Positions 1 to 7,746 are shown, numbered from the stretch's first letter. The stretch: DNA of 13,617 nucleotides from JBBRHF01 sp038223055 (GCA_038223055.1 JBBRHF010000123.1:1-13617), one strand, 5' to 3'. A program made the numbers and translations. Notes: a model not told the origin generated them from the sequence alone.

Positions 1-2580
1 CGTCGTCGAGGACGCCTGAACATAGACCGGCTCGACGTACATCAGCCCACCGCCCACCGGGAGGGTGAGCAGGTTGCCGTAGCGGACCGTCGAGTCACCA
101 CGGGTGAGCAGGGCGATCTCGCTGGCAACCTTTTCGTTGGAGGAGAACGCGTTTTGCACTTGGGAGGGACCGTTGATCTGCACCGACCGTGGCAGTTGCA
201 GCACTCTGAAGGTGCCGTAGTCAGGACCCGGGTCGGAGTTGACCGCCATAAACGCCGCCAAGTTCTCCCGGGCGCCGTTGGGAACGAAGGTCGAGGTCAG
301 CGAGAACGTCGGCGCCGACTGGCCCGGCATCTGCAGGGTCAGATAGTAGGGCGGCTGCAGGCGGTCGGCCTTGTTCGAGTCCGTCGGGTCGGTGGGGACC
401 CGCCAGAAGTCACCACCGTTGTAGAACGCCTGCGGGCTGGTGACGTGGTAGCGAGCCAGCAGGGTGCGCTGCACCTTGAACAGATCCTCGGGATAGCGCA
501 AGTGCGCCTGCAGGTCGGCGCTGATGGCGGACCGCGGCTTGACGGTTCCCGGGAATGCCTTCTTCCACGTCTCCAGAACGGGGTCCTTCTTGGTGCCCCA
601 CTGGTAGAGCGTCACGGTTCCGTCGTAGGCGTCGACCGTGGCCTTCACCGAGTTGCGAATGTAGTTGACCCGCTCCACCGGGGTCACCAGGGCGGTCGAC
701 TGGGTCGTGCGCGAGTCGGCCGTGACATCGTCCAGGGTGCTGCGGGTGGCGTAAGGGTAGCCGTTGGTCGTGGTGTAGCCGTCCACGATCCACTGGATGC
801 GCCCATCGATGACCGCAGGATAGGGGTCGCCGTCCAGAGTGAGCCACGGCGCGACCTTCTCGACCCGCTGCTTGGGCGACCGGACGAAGAGGATCTTCGA
901 GGAGCCGTTGACCTGGTTGGACAGCAGCAGGTTGGCCTCCTGGTATTTCATCGCGAACAGCAGCTTGCGCCAGGTCGTGCCGATGCCGACGCCACCCTTG
1001 CCCTTGTACGTCGTGTTGCGCTGCCCGGTCCCCGTGGAGTCGTCGGGGAAGTCGAGTTCGCCGGGGGCGGCACCGGCTGGGGCACCGACGATGCTGTAGG
1101 TCGGGGACTCCTCGCCGAAGTAGACCCGTGGTTCGAAGCTGCCCAGGCTGCCCTGAGGCGGGATGTTGGACGACACGAACGAGGGCCTGCCCTGGTCGGT
1201 CTGGTTGCCCAGCGCGGCGACGAACCCGAAGCCGTGGGTATAGACCGTGTGGTCGTTGATCCAGTTGCGCTGCTCGTCGGGCAGCCCCCCGAGTTGCACC
1301 TCGCGGACGGCCGTGACCACGTCGCGTCGGGTTCCGTTGATCGTGTAGCGGTCGACGTCGAGGGACTGCTGGAAGTCGTAATAGGCCTTGATCTGCTGCA
1401 GATTCTTGAAGGTCGGGCTCAGGACGGCCGGGTCCAGCAGGCGGATGCTCGCCGTGGTGTCGGAGTCGGCGCGCAGCTGTCCCTCGGTGACCGCGGTCTT
1501 GGCGGTGTAGGGCTGCACCTTCACTCGGTCGATTCCGTAGGCGGCCCGGGTGGCGTCGATGTTGCGCTGGATCTGGGGCTTCTCCTTGACCACCTCCGAC
1601 GGCTTGACCTGGAACCGCTGCACGATCGCGGGATAGACGCCACCGACGAGCAGCGCCGAGAGCAGCAGCAGGCCCACCCCGACGCCGGGCAGCAGCCACC
1701 CGCGCCGGACGATGTTGGCGAAGAACAGGGCCGCGCAGATCACCGAGATGACCGCGAGGATGCTGCGGCCGGGCAACACGGCGTTGATGTCGGTGTACTT
1801 CAGGCCGCTGAACTCCGCCCTGCCGATGCGGTCCTCCTTGATCGCCAGGCTGTAGCGGTCCAGCCAGTAGGCGACGGCCTTGAGCAGCACGAAGCTGCCG
1901 AGCAGCACAGACACGTGCACGCGAGCGGCCGGCGTCGCCCGCTCACCGAGCGTCGCCTGCAGGCGCAGGCCACCGTAGAGATAGTGGGTGACGGCGGCGG
2001 CGATGAGGCTCAGCACCACGGTGGCGAAGGCGAACCCGAGGACGAAGCGGTACCACGGCAGGTCGAAGGTGAAGAACGAGATGTCCTTGCCGAACTGCGG
2101 GTCCTTGACGCCGAACGCGGTGGCGTTGCGCCACTGCATGTAGGTGCGCCACTCCCCCGAGGCGGCCGAGCCGGTGATCAGGGCGAGCAGGCCCACGACG
2201 GCGAGCACGACGTAGCGGCGGTAGGGGTCGATCGCCTGGCGATAGCGCTCGAGCTCCTGCTGCCCCGCGATCATGGTCTGGTAGGCCTGCCGGGTCCGGT
2301 AGGCCACCACGAAATTGATGGTCACGGTCACCGCCATGACCAGCCCGAACACCACGAACAGCAACGACTTGGCGCGCACCTCGCGGCCGAAGACCGAGCT
2401 GTAGCCGACGGCACGGAACCACAGCAGGTCGGTGTAGAGGCCGGTGAAGACGCTGAACAGGATCAGCAGGACGATCACGATGATCGCGGTGGGCACCAGC
2501 GCCATGCCGCGGCGCCGCCGAGCGACCGTCACCGGGATGCGAGGAGGGGGACCGGCCGCGCCAGGCATGTCGAAACTCAC
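1..2580 (-). CDS. UPF0182 family large membrane protein, C-terminus cut by window edge
   Basis: The reverse strand reads without a stop from a GTG at 2580 to base 1, giving 860 residues. The start GTG (VSFDMPGAAG) has a weak purine-rich AAGAAAGAGA upstream; an ATG four codons later (2568) is the alternative but has no ribosome site. The N-terminus is Pro-rich, then Arg-rich (RRRRG), followed by about seven hydrophobic segments near residues 27-49, 69-93, 123-140, 178-200, 213-230, 263-281 and 285-307. A long extracytoplasmic-looking domain follows, with family-typical stretches such as DLLWFRAVGY, NDHTVYTHGFG, VYFGEESPTYSIVG and NSVKATVDAYDG. This matches UPF0182 (M. tuberculosis Rv3193c), usually 900-1000 residues, so roughly 100 C-terminal residues lie outside. 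Function is unknown; a cell-envelope role is inference. It is divergent from the PPA1355-family gene. A long antisense plus-strand ORF over it is a codon-bias shadow. Confidence 0.93.
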   Translation of the reverse strand, partial: MSFDMPGAAGPPPRIPVTVARRRRGMALVPTAIIVIVLLILFSVFTGLYTDLLWFRAVGYSSVFGREVRAKSLLFVVFGLVMAVTVTINFVVAYRTRQAYQTMIAGQQELERYRQAIDPYRRYVVLAVVGLLALITGSAASGEWRTYMQWRNATAFGVKDPQFGKDISFFTFDLPWYRFVLGFAFATVVLSLIAAAVTHYLYGGLRLQATLGERATPAARVHVSVLLGSFVLLKAVAYWLDRYSLAIKEDRIGRAEFSGLKYTDINAVLPGRSILAVISVICAALFFANIVRRGWLLPGVGVGLLLLSALLVGGVYPAIVQRFQVKPSEVVKEKPQIQRNIDATRAAYGIDRVKVQPYTAKTAVTEGQLRADSDTTASIRLLDPAVLSPTFKNLQQIKAYYDFQQSLDVDRYTINGTRRDVVTAVREVQLGGLPDEQRNWINDHTVYTHGFGFVAALGNQTDQGRPSFVSSNIPPQGSLGSFEPRVYFGEESPTYSIVGAPAGAAPGELDFPDDSTGTGQRNTTYKGKGGVGIGTTWRKLLFAMKYQEANLLLSNQVNGSSKILFVRSPKQRVEKVAPWLTLDGDPYPAVIDGRIQWIVDGYTTTNGYPYATRSTLDDVTADSRTTQSTALVTPVERVNYIRNSVKATVDAYDGTVTLYQWGTKKDPVLETWKKAFPGTVKPRSAISADLQAHLRYPEDLFKVQRTLLARYHVTSPQAFYNGGDFWRVPTDPTDSNKADRLQPPYYLTLQMPGQSAPTFSLTSTFVPNGARENLAAFMAVNSDPGPDYGTFRVLQLPRSVQINGPSQVQNAFSSNEKVASEIALLTRGDSTVRYGNLLTLPVGGGLMYVEPVYVQASSTT

Positions 2581-2702
2581 GTGTCGATCTCTTTCTTGAA
2601 GCAAGGCAGGCAACATCGGCGACAGGTGTCGCACACCGTCAACCTACCGAGCCGGCGGCGGAGTTCCCGCAACGCGCGGTGGGAGCGGGCAAGATATGGC
2701 GA
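2581..2702. promoter_or_regulatory. Divergent promoter region between UPF0182 and PPA1355-family genes
   Basis: These 122 bases must hold the promoters of both flanking genes. A 14-bp palindrome, GCGACAGGTGTCGC, lies at 2619-2632. A second one, GGTGT-CGC-ACACC, overlaps it at 2625-2637. On the minus strand a TAGGTT and a TTGACG overlap at about 2639-2648; either could belong to the UPF0182 promoter. On the plus strand the AAGATAT stretch at 2691-2697 is the only AT-rich patch before the ATG at 2703. No element is decisive. Confidence 0.4.
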
Positions 2703-3218
2703 ATGAGCGCCCTCCTCACCCAGGTTGTGATCGAGATCGAGCGGCACGCGGCCGAGCTCGGCTGGGACCAACCGGCTCACCTGTTCGCCCTGGTCGAGAC
2801 CGCCGACCTGCTGCGCCGCGAGCCCCAACTGGCCGACCAGCTCGGCCTGGTCGAACCCGCGCCCGGCCACCTGACCCCCGTCGACCAGGGCGACCTGCCG
2901 GCGTACGCGTCGCTGGACGATCTGCTCGCCGGCATCAGCTGGCCACCCGAGGTGCTCGGCACGGCACTCGCGGTCGAGCGGCTGATGATCCCGCCCACAG
3001 CCGAGCGCGAGATGCCGCAGGAGGAGAGCGAGGCGCTGCGCTGGCTCGGGGAGCATCCCGAACGCCAGGAGGTGCGCCTGGTGGTGGCTGTGCTGCGCGA
3101 CGGCACCCGGTCCGCGGCGCTGCGGATGCGCGCCCACGACCACGAGAACTCCGTGCTCAGCGGGCCGGACCTGGTTCCCGGCCTCGCCGAGGCCCTCGAG
3201 GAAACCCTGCGTGGCTGA
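2703..3218 (+). CDS. PPA1355 family protein
   Basis: This 171-residue soluble acidic protein starts at ATG 2703 (MSALLTQVVIEIERHAAELGW). It contains the family pattern PAHLFALVETADLLRREP near residues 24-41, a central segment with WPPEVLGTALAVERLMIPP near 80-98, and a C-terminal RLVVAVLRDGTRSAALRMR strand region near 125-143. I recognise it as the PPA1355 family of actinobacteria, which has no established function and typically sits next to UPF0182 and the PDZ protease, as here. An upstream GTG (2679) in frame would add eight residues but has no ribosome site. The ATG also lacks a good Shine-Dalgarno sequence and follows AAGATAT by a few bases, so a leaderless message is possible. It is convergent with the PDZ protease gene. 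Confidence 0.85.
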   Translation: MSALLTQVVIEIERHAAELGWDQPAHLFALVETADLLRREPQLADQLGLVEPAPGHLTPVDQGDLPAYASLDDLLAGISWPPEVLGTALAVERLMIPPTAEREMPQEESEALRWLGEHPERQEVRLVVAVLRDGTRSAALRMRAHDHENSVLSGPDLVPGLAEALEETLRG

Positions 3219-3253
3219 GGGCGGGGCTCCAACCTCATGCCGAGGGAAGCCGC

Positions 3254-3266
3254 ACCCGAGACGGGT
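3254..3266. terminator. Weak hairpin between convergent genes
   Basis: ACCCG-AGA-CGGGT forms a five-pair stem in the 56-base gap between two convergent genes. No T-run follows on either strand, so it is at best a weak or Rho-assisted terminator. Confidence 0.2.
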
Positions 3267-3274
3267 CGAGGGGG

Positions 3275-4327
3275 TCAGCGGGTGCAGGTGGGAAGGTCCC
3301 CCGCACGCCCGGCCCGCAGCGCGTCCAGCGCCTTGACGGCCGTCGCCAGGGTGCTCGCCTTGACCAGCTTCAGGCCCTTCGGCGCGCTGCCCAACGCCTC
3401 CGCACAGTTGCCCGCCGGCACCAAGAACACGGTCGCGCCTACCTGCCTGGCCGCGGCCATCTTCTGCGGGATGCCGCCGATCGGGCCGATCACTCCTTTG
3501 TCGTCGATGGTGCCGGTGCCCGCGACGTAGGCACCCCCGTTGAGCGCACCGGGGGTCAGTTTGTCCACAATGCCCAGCGCGAACATCAGGCCGGCGCTGG
3601 GCCCACCCACGTCCTTGAGAGATATGTCGATCTTGAATGGATAGTCCGGGTCGACCTCGGTGAGGATGCCAATGACGGGCCGGCCGTCTTGCGAAGCCTT
3701 GGCCGTCACGACCGGCTCGGTGAGCTCCTTGCCTTGGCGCCGAACGGTAAGTCGCACCGTGTCGCCGACCTTGTGCTTGCCGATCAGGTCGCGCAGCCGC
3801 GCCGGGCTCCCGCCCGCGGAGACGCCGTCGACCGCGAGAAGCTGGTCGCCGGCCTGCAGCTTGCCCTTGGCCGCCGACGGTTCGGCCAGGCGCGCGACGA
3901 CGAGCCGGGTGGTTACCGGGATCCCGAGAAGCTGCAAAGCGGCCGTCGTGGCGCTGGACTGCGACGTCTTCATGTCGTCAGCGCCCTCCTGCTCGATCTG
4001 CTTGACCGTCTTGCCCTGCGGATAGACGGTCTCCTCGGGGACGACCGCCCGGTTCCCGTCCAGCCAGCCGCGCAGGGCGGTGACCAGGTCCATGTGCCGG
4101 TTGGGTCCGCCGATGACCGCGACGGTGGTCAGGTCAAGGTGTCCCCGGGTGGGATAGGTGCGGCGTCCCTCGATGCGGATCAGGGTGGTCTTTCCGATCT
4201 TGCCGAGGGTGTTCGACGTGGGACCGGGAGCAAGGACGACGTAGGGCACCGGCAGCAGCACGGCCAGCGCCGCCAGGACTACGACCAGAATCGCGGAGGC
4301 CGTGAGGGTGGCCGTGCGTCGGGTCAT
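3275..4327 (-). CDS. Membrane-anchored PDZ domain / Lon-type (S16) serine protease, YlbL family
   Basis: A 350-residue protein from ATG 4327 (MTRRTATLTASAILVVVL). I chose this start because a single membrane anchor (about residues 10-32) follows at once and GTAGGG lies about 9 bases upstream; the reading frame runs 39 codons further, but that stretch overlaps the upstream small gene. The mature part faces outside. PDZ-like region: about residues 130-205 (GKLQAGDQLLAVDGVS). Lon proteolytic domain: about 215-335, with nucleophile Ser244 in GGPSAGLMFALG and general base Lys289 in GPIGGIPQKMAAA, the S16 Ser-Lys dyad. There is no AAA+ ATPase, so it is not Lon itself. Homologs include B. subtilis YlbL and M. 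tuberculosis Rv3194c; the natural substrate in this organism is unknown. It is the last gene of the minus-strand run and follows the small membrane gene by 10 bases. Confidence 0.92.
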   Translation of the reverse strand: MTRRTATLTASAILVVVLAALAVLLPVPYVVLAPGPTSNTLGKIGKTTLIRIEGRRTYPTRGHLDLTTVAVIGGPNRHMDLVTALRGWLDGNRAVVPEETVYPQGKTVKQIEQEGADDMKTSQSSATTAALQLLGIPVTTRLVVARLAEPSAAKGKLQAGDQLLAVDGVSAGGSPARLRDLIGKHKVGDTVRLTVRRQGKELTEPVVTAKASQDGRPVIGILTEVDPDYPFKIDISLKDVGGPSAGLMFALGIVDKLTPGALNGGAYVAGTGTIDDKGVIGPIGGIPQKMAAARQVGATVFLVPAGNCAEALGSAPKGLKLVKASTLATAVKALDALRAGRAGDLPTCTR

Positions 4328-4337
4328 GCCCGCAACC

Positions 4338-4589
4338 CTACGAGGCTTCGCCGCCTCCTCCGCCACGATCCCCATCCCTGTGGTCACGGTCCCCGCCCCA
4401 ACCGGTGCGGTCATCCGATCCCGCGTCCTTCGCCGGGTGCGCACAGCGGCCCAGCGTCGCCGTGAACCGCTGGTGAGCCGCGACCGTCTCGTGCATGTCC
4501 GAGCGTGGGCGGCGGCCCGACCACGCTGCCCAGACCAGGGCCAGCACGAGAGCGACCAGCGGCAGGGCCAGCCAGCCGATTGCGGTCAC
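4338..4589 (-). CDS. Small membrane protein, 83 residues, unknown function
   Basis: From GTG 4589 the protein begins MTAIGWLALPLVALVLALVW, a single hydrophobic helix (about residues 3-23). A basic linker (GRRPRSD) and a soluble stretch follow (HETVAAHQRFTATLGR, about 33-48), then a hydrophilic tail rich in Asp, Gly and Arg. I do not recognise a named family. It looks real because it ends only 10 bases before the PDZ protease ATG, fills the gap after moaE exactly, and has a classic N-terminal anchor. On the minus strand TAGATT (4601-4596) stands 6 bases before the GTG and there is no ribosome site, so it may be transcribed from its own promoter as a leaderless message. Its job may be linked to the membrane protease downstream (inference). 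Confidence 0.68.
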   Translation of the reverse strand: MTAIGWLALPLVALVLALVWAAWSGRRPRSDMHETVAAHQRFTATLGRCAHPAKDAGSDDRTGWGGDRDHRDGDRGGGGGEAS

Positions 4590-4595
4590 GACAAC

Positions 4596-4601
4596 AATCT
4601 A
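4596..4601 (-). promoter_or_regulatory. Possible -10 element for leaderless start of small membrane gene
   Basis: Minus-strand TAGATT fits the actinobacterial TAnnnT -10 pattern. It lies 6 bases before the GTG start, in the 55-base gap after moaE, the right distance for a transcript that begins at the start codon. No convincing -35 element is visible. Confidence 0.4.
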
Positions 4602-4644
4602 TCCGCTGGCGACGCCGCCGCCGGTCAGCCGCGCGGGCGCGTGC

Positions 4645-5127
4645 TCAGGGCAGCCCGACCCATTCCTGCGAGCCGTCGGCGAACTGCTGGTGCTTCCAGA
4701 TCGGCACCTCACCCTTGAGGTCATCGATCAGCTGGCGTGCAGCGGCGAACGCTGTCCCGCGGTGCGCGCAGGACACCGCGACCACGACGGCGAGGTCACC
4801 GACGGCGAGGTCTCCCACCCGGTGTACGGCGACGAGGGCCGTGACGTCGTGGGCAGCGACCACCCGCGCGGCGACCTCGGCGAGTACCGCCGTCGCCGTG
4901 GGGTGAGCCGAGTAGCCGAGGGCGGCGACCGCCTTCGCGTCGTCGAGGTCCCGCACCGTGCCGATGAACACCACGGTGCCTCCCGCGCCGGCGTCGGCCA
5001 CGGCTGCGAGCACCTCGTCGACCGAGAGCGCCTCTTCGCGGATCCCGAGCAGGCGGATCCGCGGGTCGGGCTCGTTCGGGTCGGGCTCGTTCGGGTCGGG
5101 CTGGTGCGAGTCGGGCTGGGTCGTCAT
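4645..5127 (-). CDS. moaE: Molybdopterin synthase catalytic (large) subunit MoaE
   Basis: A 160-residue protein from ATG 5127, which overlaps the SDR stop as ATGA, so translation is probably coupled. MoaE transfers sulfur from MoaD thiocarboxylate to precursor Z (cPMP) to make molybdopterin in the cytoplasm. Visible family features: GGTVVFIGTVRD (about 49-60, with Arg59), VHRVGDLAVGD (101-111), the AHRGTAF anion-binding motif (His122, Arg123), and LIDDLKGEVPIWK with the two family lysines Lys138 and Lys145. The usual YE.Y segment is degenerate (LGYSAHPTA). The first ~22 residues are a Pro/Asp-rich extension made of 15-bp tandem repeats and are not part of the MoaE fold. MoaD and other cofactor genes are not in the window. 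A much longer open frame continues upstream antisense to nothing useful; it lies inside the SDR gene and is not coding. Confidence 0.93.
   Translation of the reverse strand: MTTQPDSHQPDPNEPDPNEPDPRIRLLGIREEALSVDEVLAAVADAGAGGTVVFIGTVRDLDDAKAVAALGYSAHPTATAVLAEVAARVVAAHDVTALVAVHRVGDLAVGDLAVVVAVSCAHRGTAFAAARQLIDDLKGEVPIWKHQQFADGSQEWVGLP
5065..5124. repeat. 15-bp tandem repeat, about 4 units, in the moaE 5' end
   Basis: Two identical units GTCGGGCTCGTTCGG (5065-5079 and 5080-5094) are followed by two diverged units (5095-5109 and 5110-5124). Read as moaE they encode DPNEP, DPNEP, DSHQP and a degenerate copy at the start, so any change in copy number stays in frame. Confidence 0.85.
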
Positions 5128-6197
5128 CGGATCTTCTTCCTGGCCCGGCGCACGAGGGCGGCGGTGCCGACCACGGCGACGGCGGCGCCGGTCGCCCCGA
5201 TGGTCGCGTCGCGGCGGCCGACCCGGCGGACCGCCAGAGCGTGGCGGGCAGCGATCTCCTCCAGCAGCACGCCCAAGGCCGTGGCATTGTCGAACGTCGG
5301 GCGCCATCCCGCGGACCGCAACCGGGTGGAAGGCACGACCCAGGGATGCACGACGTACTGCAGGTCGCTGGCGGGTGTGTGGATGACGCCGAGCCGGTGC
5401 AGGCGCTCGGCGGCGCCGAAGGCGAGCGCGGCGGGCAGCTCGATATGGCGCATGCCGGACACCTCCTCGATCTCGTTCTGGCTCATCGAGCCGTCGCACC
5501 CGACGGTGACCACACCTGCGACGAGGCCGAGCGCGGCGAACTCCATGGCGGAGACCAGGTCCTCGACGTGACAGAACTGCCACGCCGGGGTGGACCCGCG
5601 CACCACCAACAGCCGTGAGGTGTCGAAGTGCCGGGTGAGCGCGCTGTCCACGCCCGGACCGACCACGGCCGCCGGCCGCAGCACCGTCACCTCAAGGCCG
5701 GGATGGGTCCGCGGCGCGAGCTGGGCCAGCCGCTCGATCTCGAGCAGGTCCCCGACCATGGAGCCATCCGGGACGGCCCGCAGCGGGGCGTCCTCGTCCA
5801 GTGGCACGGGGTTGTCAGCGTTGGCGCCATAGACCATGGCCGACGTGCAGAGCACCACCCGTCGTACGCCGCTCGCCGCCGAGGCAGTCAGCACCGTCTG
5901 GGTGCCGCGGATCACCCGCCCGGGCTCGACGCCGAGCCCGCCGGCGGTGGCCAGGTGCACCACCGTGTCCACATTGCCCAGGCGCGCGGAGATAGCGGGA
6001 TCCCGTACGTCGGCGAGGCGCCAGGTCGCGCCGGCCACGTCGCCGCGGCACTCGTCGATGGCAATCAGCTTGCCCACGTCGGGGCGGGCAGCGAGGCGGC
6101 GAGCCAGGGCCTTCCCCACGCCCGACGCAGCCCCGGTCACGGCGACGACGGGACGGCGGGTGCGCCCAGCGCGAATCTGCGTGGGGGCGGAACTCAT
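5124..6197 (-). CDS. SDR / NAD-dependent epimerase-like protein with C-terminal membrane anchor
   Basis: A 357-residue protein from ATG 6197 (MSSAPTQIRAGRTRRPVVAV). The Rossmann nucleotide-binding motif is TGAASGVGKA at 21-30, with an acidic residue after the second strand (AIDE, about 46-49) and DVR at 63-65, typical of extended SDRs. The family Ser is in CTSAMVYG (117-124). The region that should hold the YxxxK catalytic pair reads MVGDLLEIERLA (147-158) and lacks both residues. LRPAAVVGPG (173-182) and FCHVEDLVSAME (208-219) match extended-SDR C-terminal segments. The end (about 333-350) is hydrophobic and followed by RRARKKIR, a likely tail anchor facing the cytoplasm. It is first in the minus-strand run and overlaps moaE by four bases. 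Substrate unknown; a binding or regulatory role is possible given the missing dyad. The frame is open further upstream, but no coding features appear there. Confidence 0.85.
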   Translation of the reverse strand: MSSAPTQIRAGRTRRPVVAVTGAASGVGKALARRLAARPDVGKLIAIDECRGDVAGATWRLADVRDPAISARLGNVDTVVHLATAGGLGVEPGRVIRGTQTVLTASAASGVRRVVLCTSAMVYGANADNPVPLDEDAPLRAVPDGSMVGDLLEIERLAQLAPRTHPGLEVTVLRPAAVVGPGVDSALTRHFDTSRLLVVRGSTPAWQFCHVEDLVSAMEFAALGLVAGVVTVGCDGSMSQNEIEEVSGMRHIELPAALAFGAAERLHRLGVIHTPASDLQYVVHPWVVPSTRLRSAGWRPTFDNATALGVLLEEIAARHALAVRRVGRRDATIGATGAAVAVVGTAALVRRARKKIR

Positions 6198-6210
6198 CGC
6201 CGGCCGGACG

Positions 6211-6238
6211 AGGTTACGGTGGGAGGCGGGGTGGTCAT
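6211..6238 (-). promoter_or_regulatory. Possible promoter of the SDR-moaE run
   Basis: On the minus strand ATGACC (6238-6233) and TAACCT (6216-6211) are separated by 16 bases and lie 13 bases before the ATG at 6197. This resembles a -35/-10 pair giving a very short leader, which would fit the lack of a ribosome site at that start. Confidence 0.35.
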
Positions 6239-6360
6239 GGTGCGTCCATCCTGCCAACGACTGCCCGTCGAGGCACCCGCGCCCCGGCACCGTCCTTTCG
6301 CGACATTCACGAAGAGCACCGTCCACGCACGACACCGCCCACGATCCAGAGGGTCCAGCT

Positions 6361-7746
6361 ATGACCAACTTTCCCTTCGGCTTCGGCCCGGGCGCCGGCG
6401 CCGGGCAACCCGAGGACCTCGGTGCGGCGTTCCAGCAGCTCGGAAAGTTGTTGTCCTGGCAGGGCGGCCCGGTGAACTGGGACCTAGCCACCGACCTCGC
6501 CCGCCAGGCCGTCTCCGCGTCGGGTGACCGCTCGGTGAGCGCATCAGACCGAAGGGCCGTCATCGACGCCCTGCGCCTGGCCGAGCTGTGGCTCGACCCC
6601 GCGACCGTTTTCGCGGCCTCGTCCACGGCGGCACAGGCATGGAGCCGGGCCGAGTGGGTCGAGCACACCATGACCTCCTGGCGCGCCCTGGTCGACCCCG
6701 TCGCCGGGCGTGTCGTCGAGTCGCTGGCCAACCTGATCGGCAGCGCCCAGGGACCGCTCGGTCAGCTCGGCCTCGGTCAGCTCGGTCTCGCACAGCCCGG
6801 CCCGGGCGAGCCGGGTCCGGGGGCGCCGGGGCCGGGGGAACCGGGTGGCCTGCCGCCGGCGCTGCAAGGCATCCCCGGCCTGCCCGATCTGTCCGCCTTG
6901 ACCGGGCAGATGCAGCAGATGATGGCCAGCATGGGCGGCGCGATGTTCGGCGCCCAGGTTGGTCAGGCGCTCGGCGGCCTCGCCGTCGAGGTCATGGGTT
7001 CCACCGACGTCGGACTCCCGATGGGTCCACCAGGCACAGCCGCCCTCGTGCCTGCCAACGTGGCGGCCTTCGGCGAAGGACTCGGCGTGCCCGAGGACCA
7101 GGTGCGGCTCTACCTTGCCTTGCGCGAAGCCGCGCACCACCGTCTCTACGCCCACGTGCCGTGGCTGCGCGCCCACATCGTGGAGGCAGTGGCCGCCTAC
7201 GCACGCGGCATCATGGTCGACACCTCCGAGCTCGAGGAGGCGATGGGCCGCATCGACCCGATGAACCCCGAGGCCCTCCAGCAGGCCCTCACCGGCGGGC
7301 TGTTCGAGCCGCAGGACACCCCGGAGCAGAAGGCATCGCTCGCCCGGCTCGAGACGGCCCTCGCGCTGGTCGAGGGCTGGGTGGATGAGGTCGTCGACGC
7401 CGCCGCGACCCCGCACCTGCCGGGCGCGGGTGCGCTGCGCGAGACCGTACGCCGGCAGCGCGCGACCGGGGGGCCGGCCGAGCAGACCTTCGCGTCCCTG
7501 GTCGGGCTCGAGCTGCGCCCCCGCCGGCTGCGCGAGGCCGCGGCCCTGTGGCGGGCCGTCCTCGCCACGCGTGGTGTCGAGGGTCGCGACGCCGTGTGGG
7601 CGCACCCCGACCTGTTGCCGACCGCGTCCGACCTCGATGACCCCGAGGGCTTCGCCGCGGGCGGCTCCGCGCCGCTCGACCTGTCCGGGCTCGATGCGAC
7701 CACCGCTCCCCCGGAGCCGGACGACCCAGCGGCCCCGCTCGGGTGA
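6361..7746 (+). CDS. Zinc-dependent metalloprotease, DUF2342 / F420-biosynthesis-associated family
   Basis: A 461-residue protein from ATG 6361 with a good ribosome site (AGAGGG at 6348-6353, 7 bases before). The N-terminus (MTNFPFGFGPGAGAGQPEDLGAAFQQLGKLL) is typical of actinobacterial members. A low-complexity linker at about 133-162 is built from six pentapeptide repeats. The conserved core follows: LTGQMQQMMASMGGAMFGAQVGQ (about 180-202), then EDQVRLYLALREAAHHRLYAHVPWLR with the metal-site cluster Glu256, His259 and His260. The region around ALTGGLFEPQDTPEQKA is also family-typical, as is the late VEGWVDEVVDAA and QTFASLVGLELRPRRLREAAALW. Corresponds to M. tuberculosis Rv3195. The F420 link is a phylogenetic association only; no F420 gene is visible here. 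The NUDIX gene follows in the same direction after 97 bases. Confidence 0.92.
   Translation: MTNFPFGFGPGAGAGQPEDLGAAFQQLGKLLSWQGGPVNWDLATDLARQAVSASGDRSVSASDRRAVIDALRLAELWLDPATVFAASSTAAQAWSRAEWVEHTMTSWRALVDPVAGRVVESLANLIGSAQGPLGQLGLGQLGLAQPGPGEPGPGAPGPGEPGGLPPALQGIPGLPDLSALTGQMQQMMASMGGAMFGAQVGQALGGLAVEVMGSTDVGLPMGPPGTAALVPANVAAFGEGLGVPEDQVRLYLALREAAHHRLYAHVPWLRAHIVEAVAAYARGIMVDTSELEEAMGRIDPMNPEALQQALTGGLFEPQDTPEQKASLARLETALALVEGWVDEVVDAAATPHLPGAGALRETVRRQRATGGPAEQTFASLVGLELRPRRLREAAALWRAVLATRGVEGRDAVWAHPDLLPTASDLDDPEGFAAGGSAPLDLSGLDATTAPPEPDDPAAPLG
6757..6846. repeat. 15-bp tandem repeat, 6 units, in the metalloprotease gene
   Basis: Six 15-base units run without a break from 6757. The first two differ by one base (CTCGGTCAGCTCGGC / CTCGGTCAGCTCGGT); the later ones drift toward CCGGG-rich. 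They encode LGQLG, LGQLG, LAQPG, PGEPG, PGAPG, PGEPG, a flexible Gly/Pro linker between the N-terminal segment and the catalytic core. Confidence 0.88.

Noticed and set aside
154..2706. 850-codon open frame on the plus strand
   Set aside because: It is antisense to the UPF0182 gene, has no domain and a composition rich in Gly, Arg, Asp, His typical of high-GC shadows; the opposite strand encodes a clear seven-helix family protein.
4328..4444. Longer N-terminus for the PDZ protease
   Set aside because: The extra 39 codons overlap the upstream small membrane gene, and the ATG at 4327 has the ribosome site and directly precedes the membrane anchor.
2696..4465. 589-codon open frame on the plus strand spanning the PPA1355 gene and the PDZ protease
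   Set aside because: It overlaps two well-supported genes in other frames or strands and its product is low-complexity Arg/Gly/Pro without a fold.
5128..5583. Long N-terminal extension of MoaE in frame
   Set aside because: This stretch lies within the SDR gene; the MoaE start at 5127 is fixed by the ATGA overlap and by family length.
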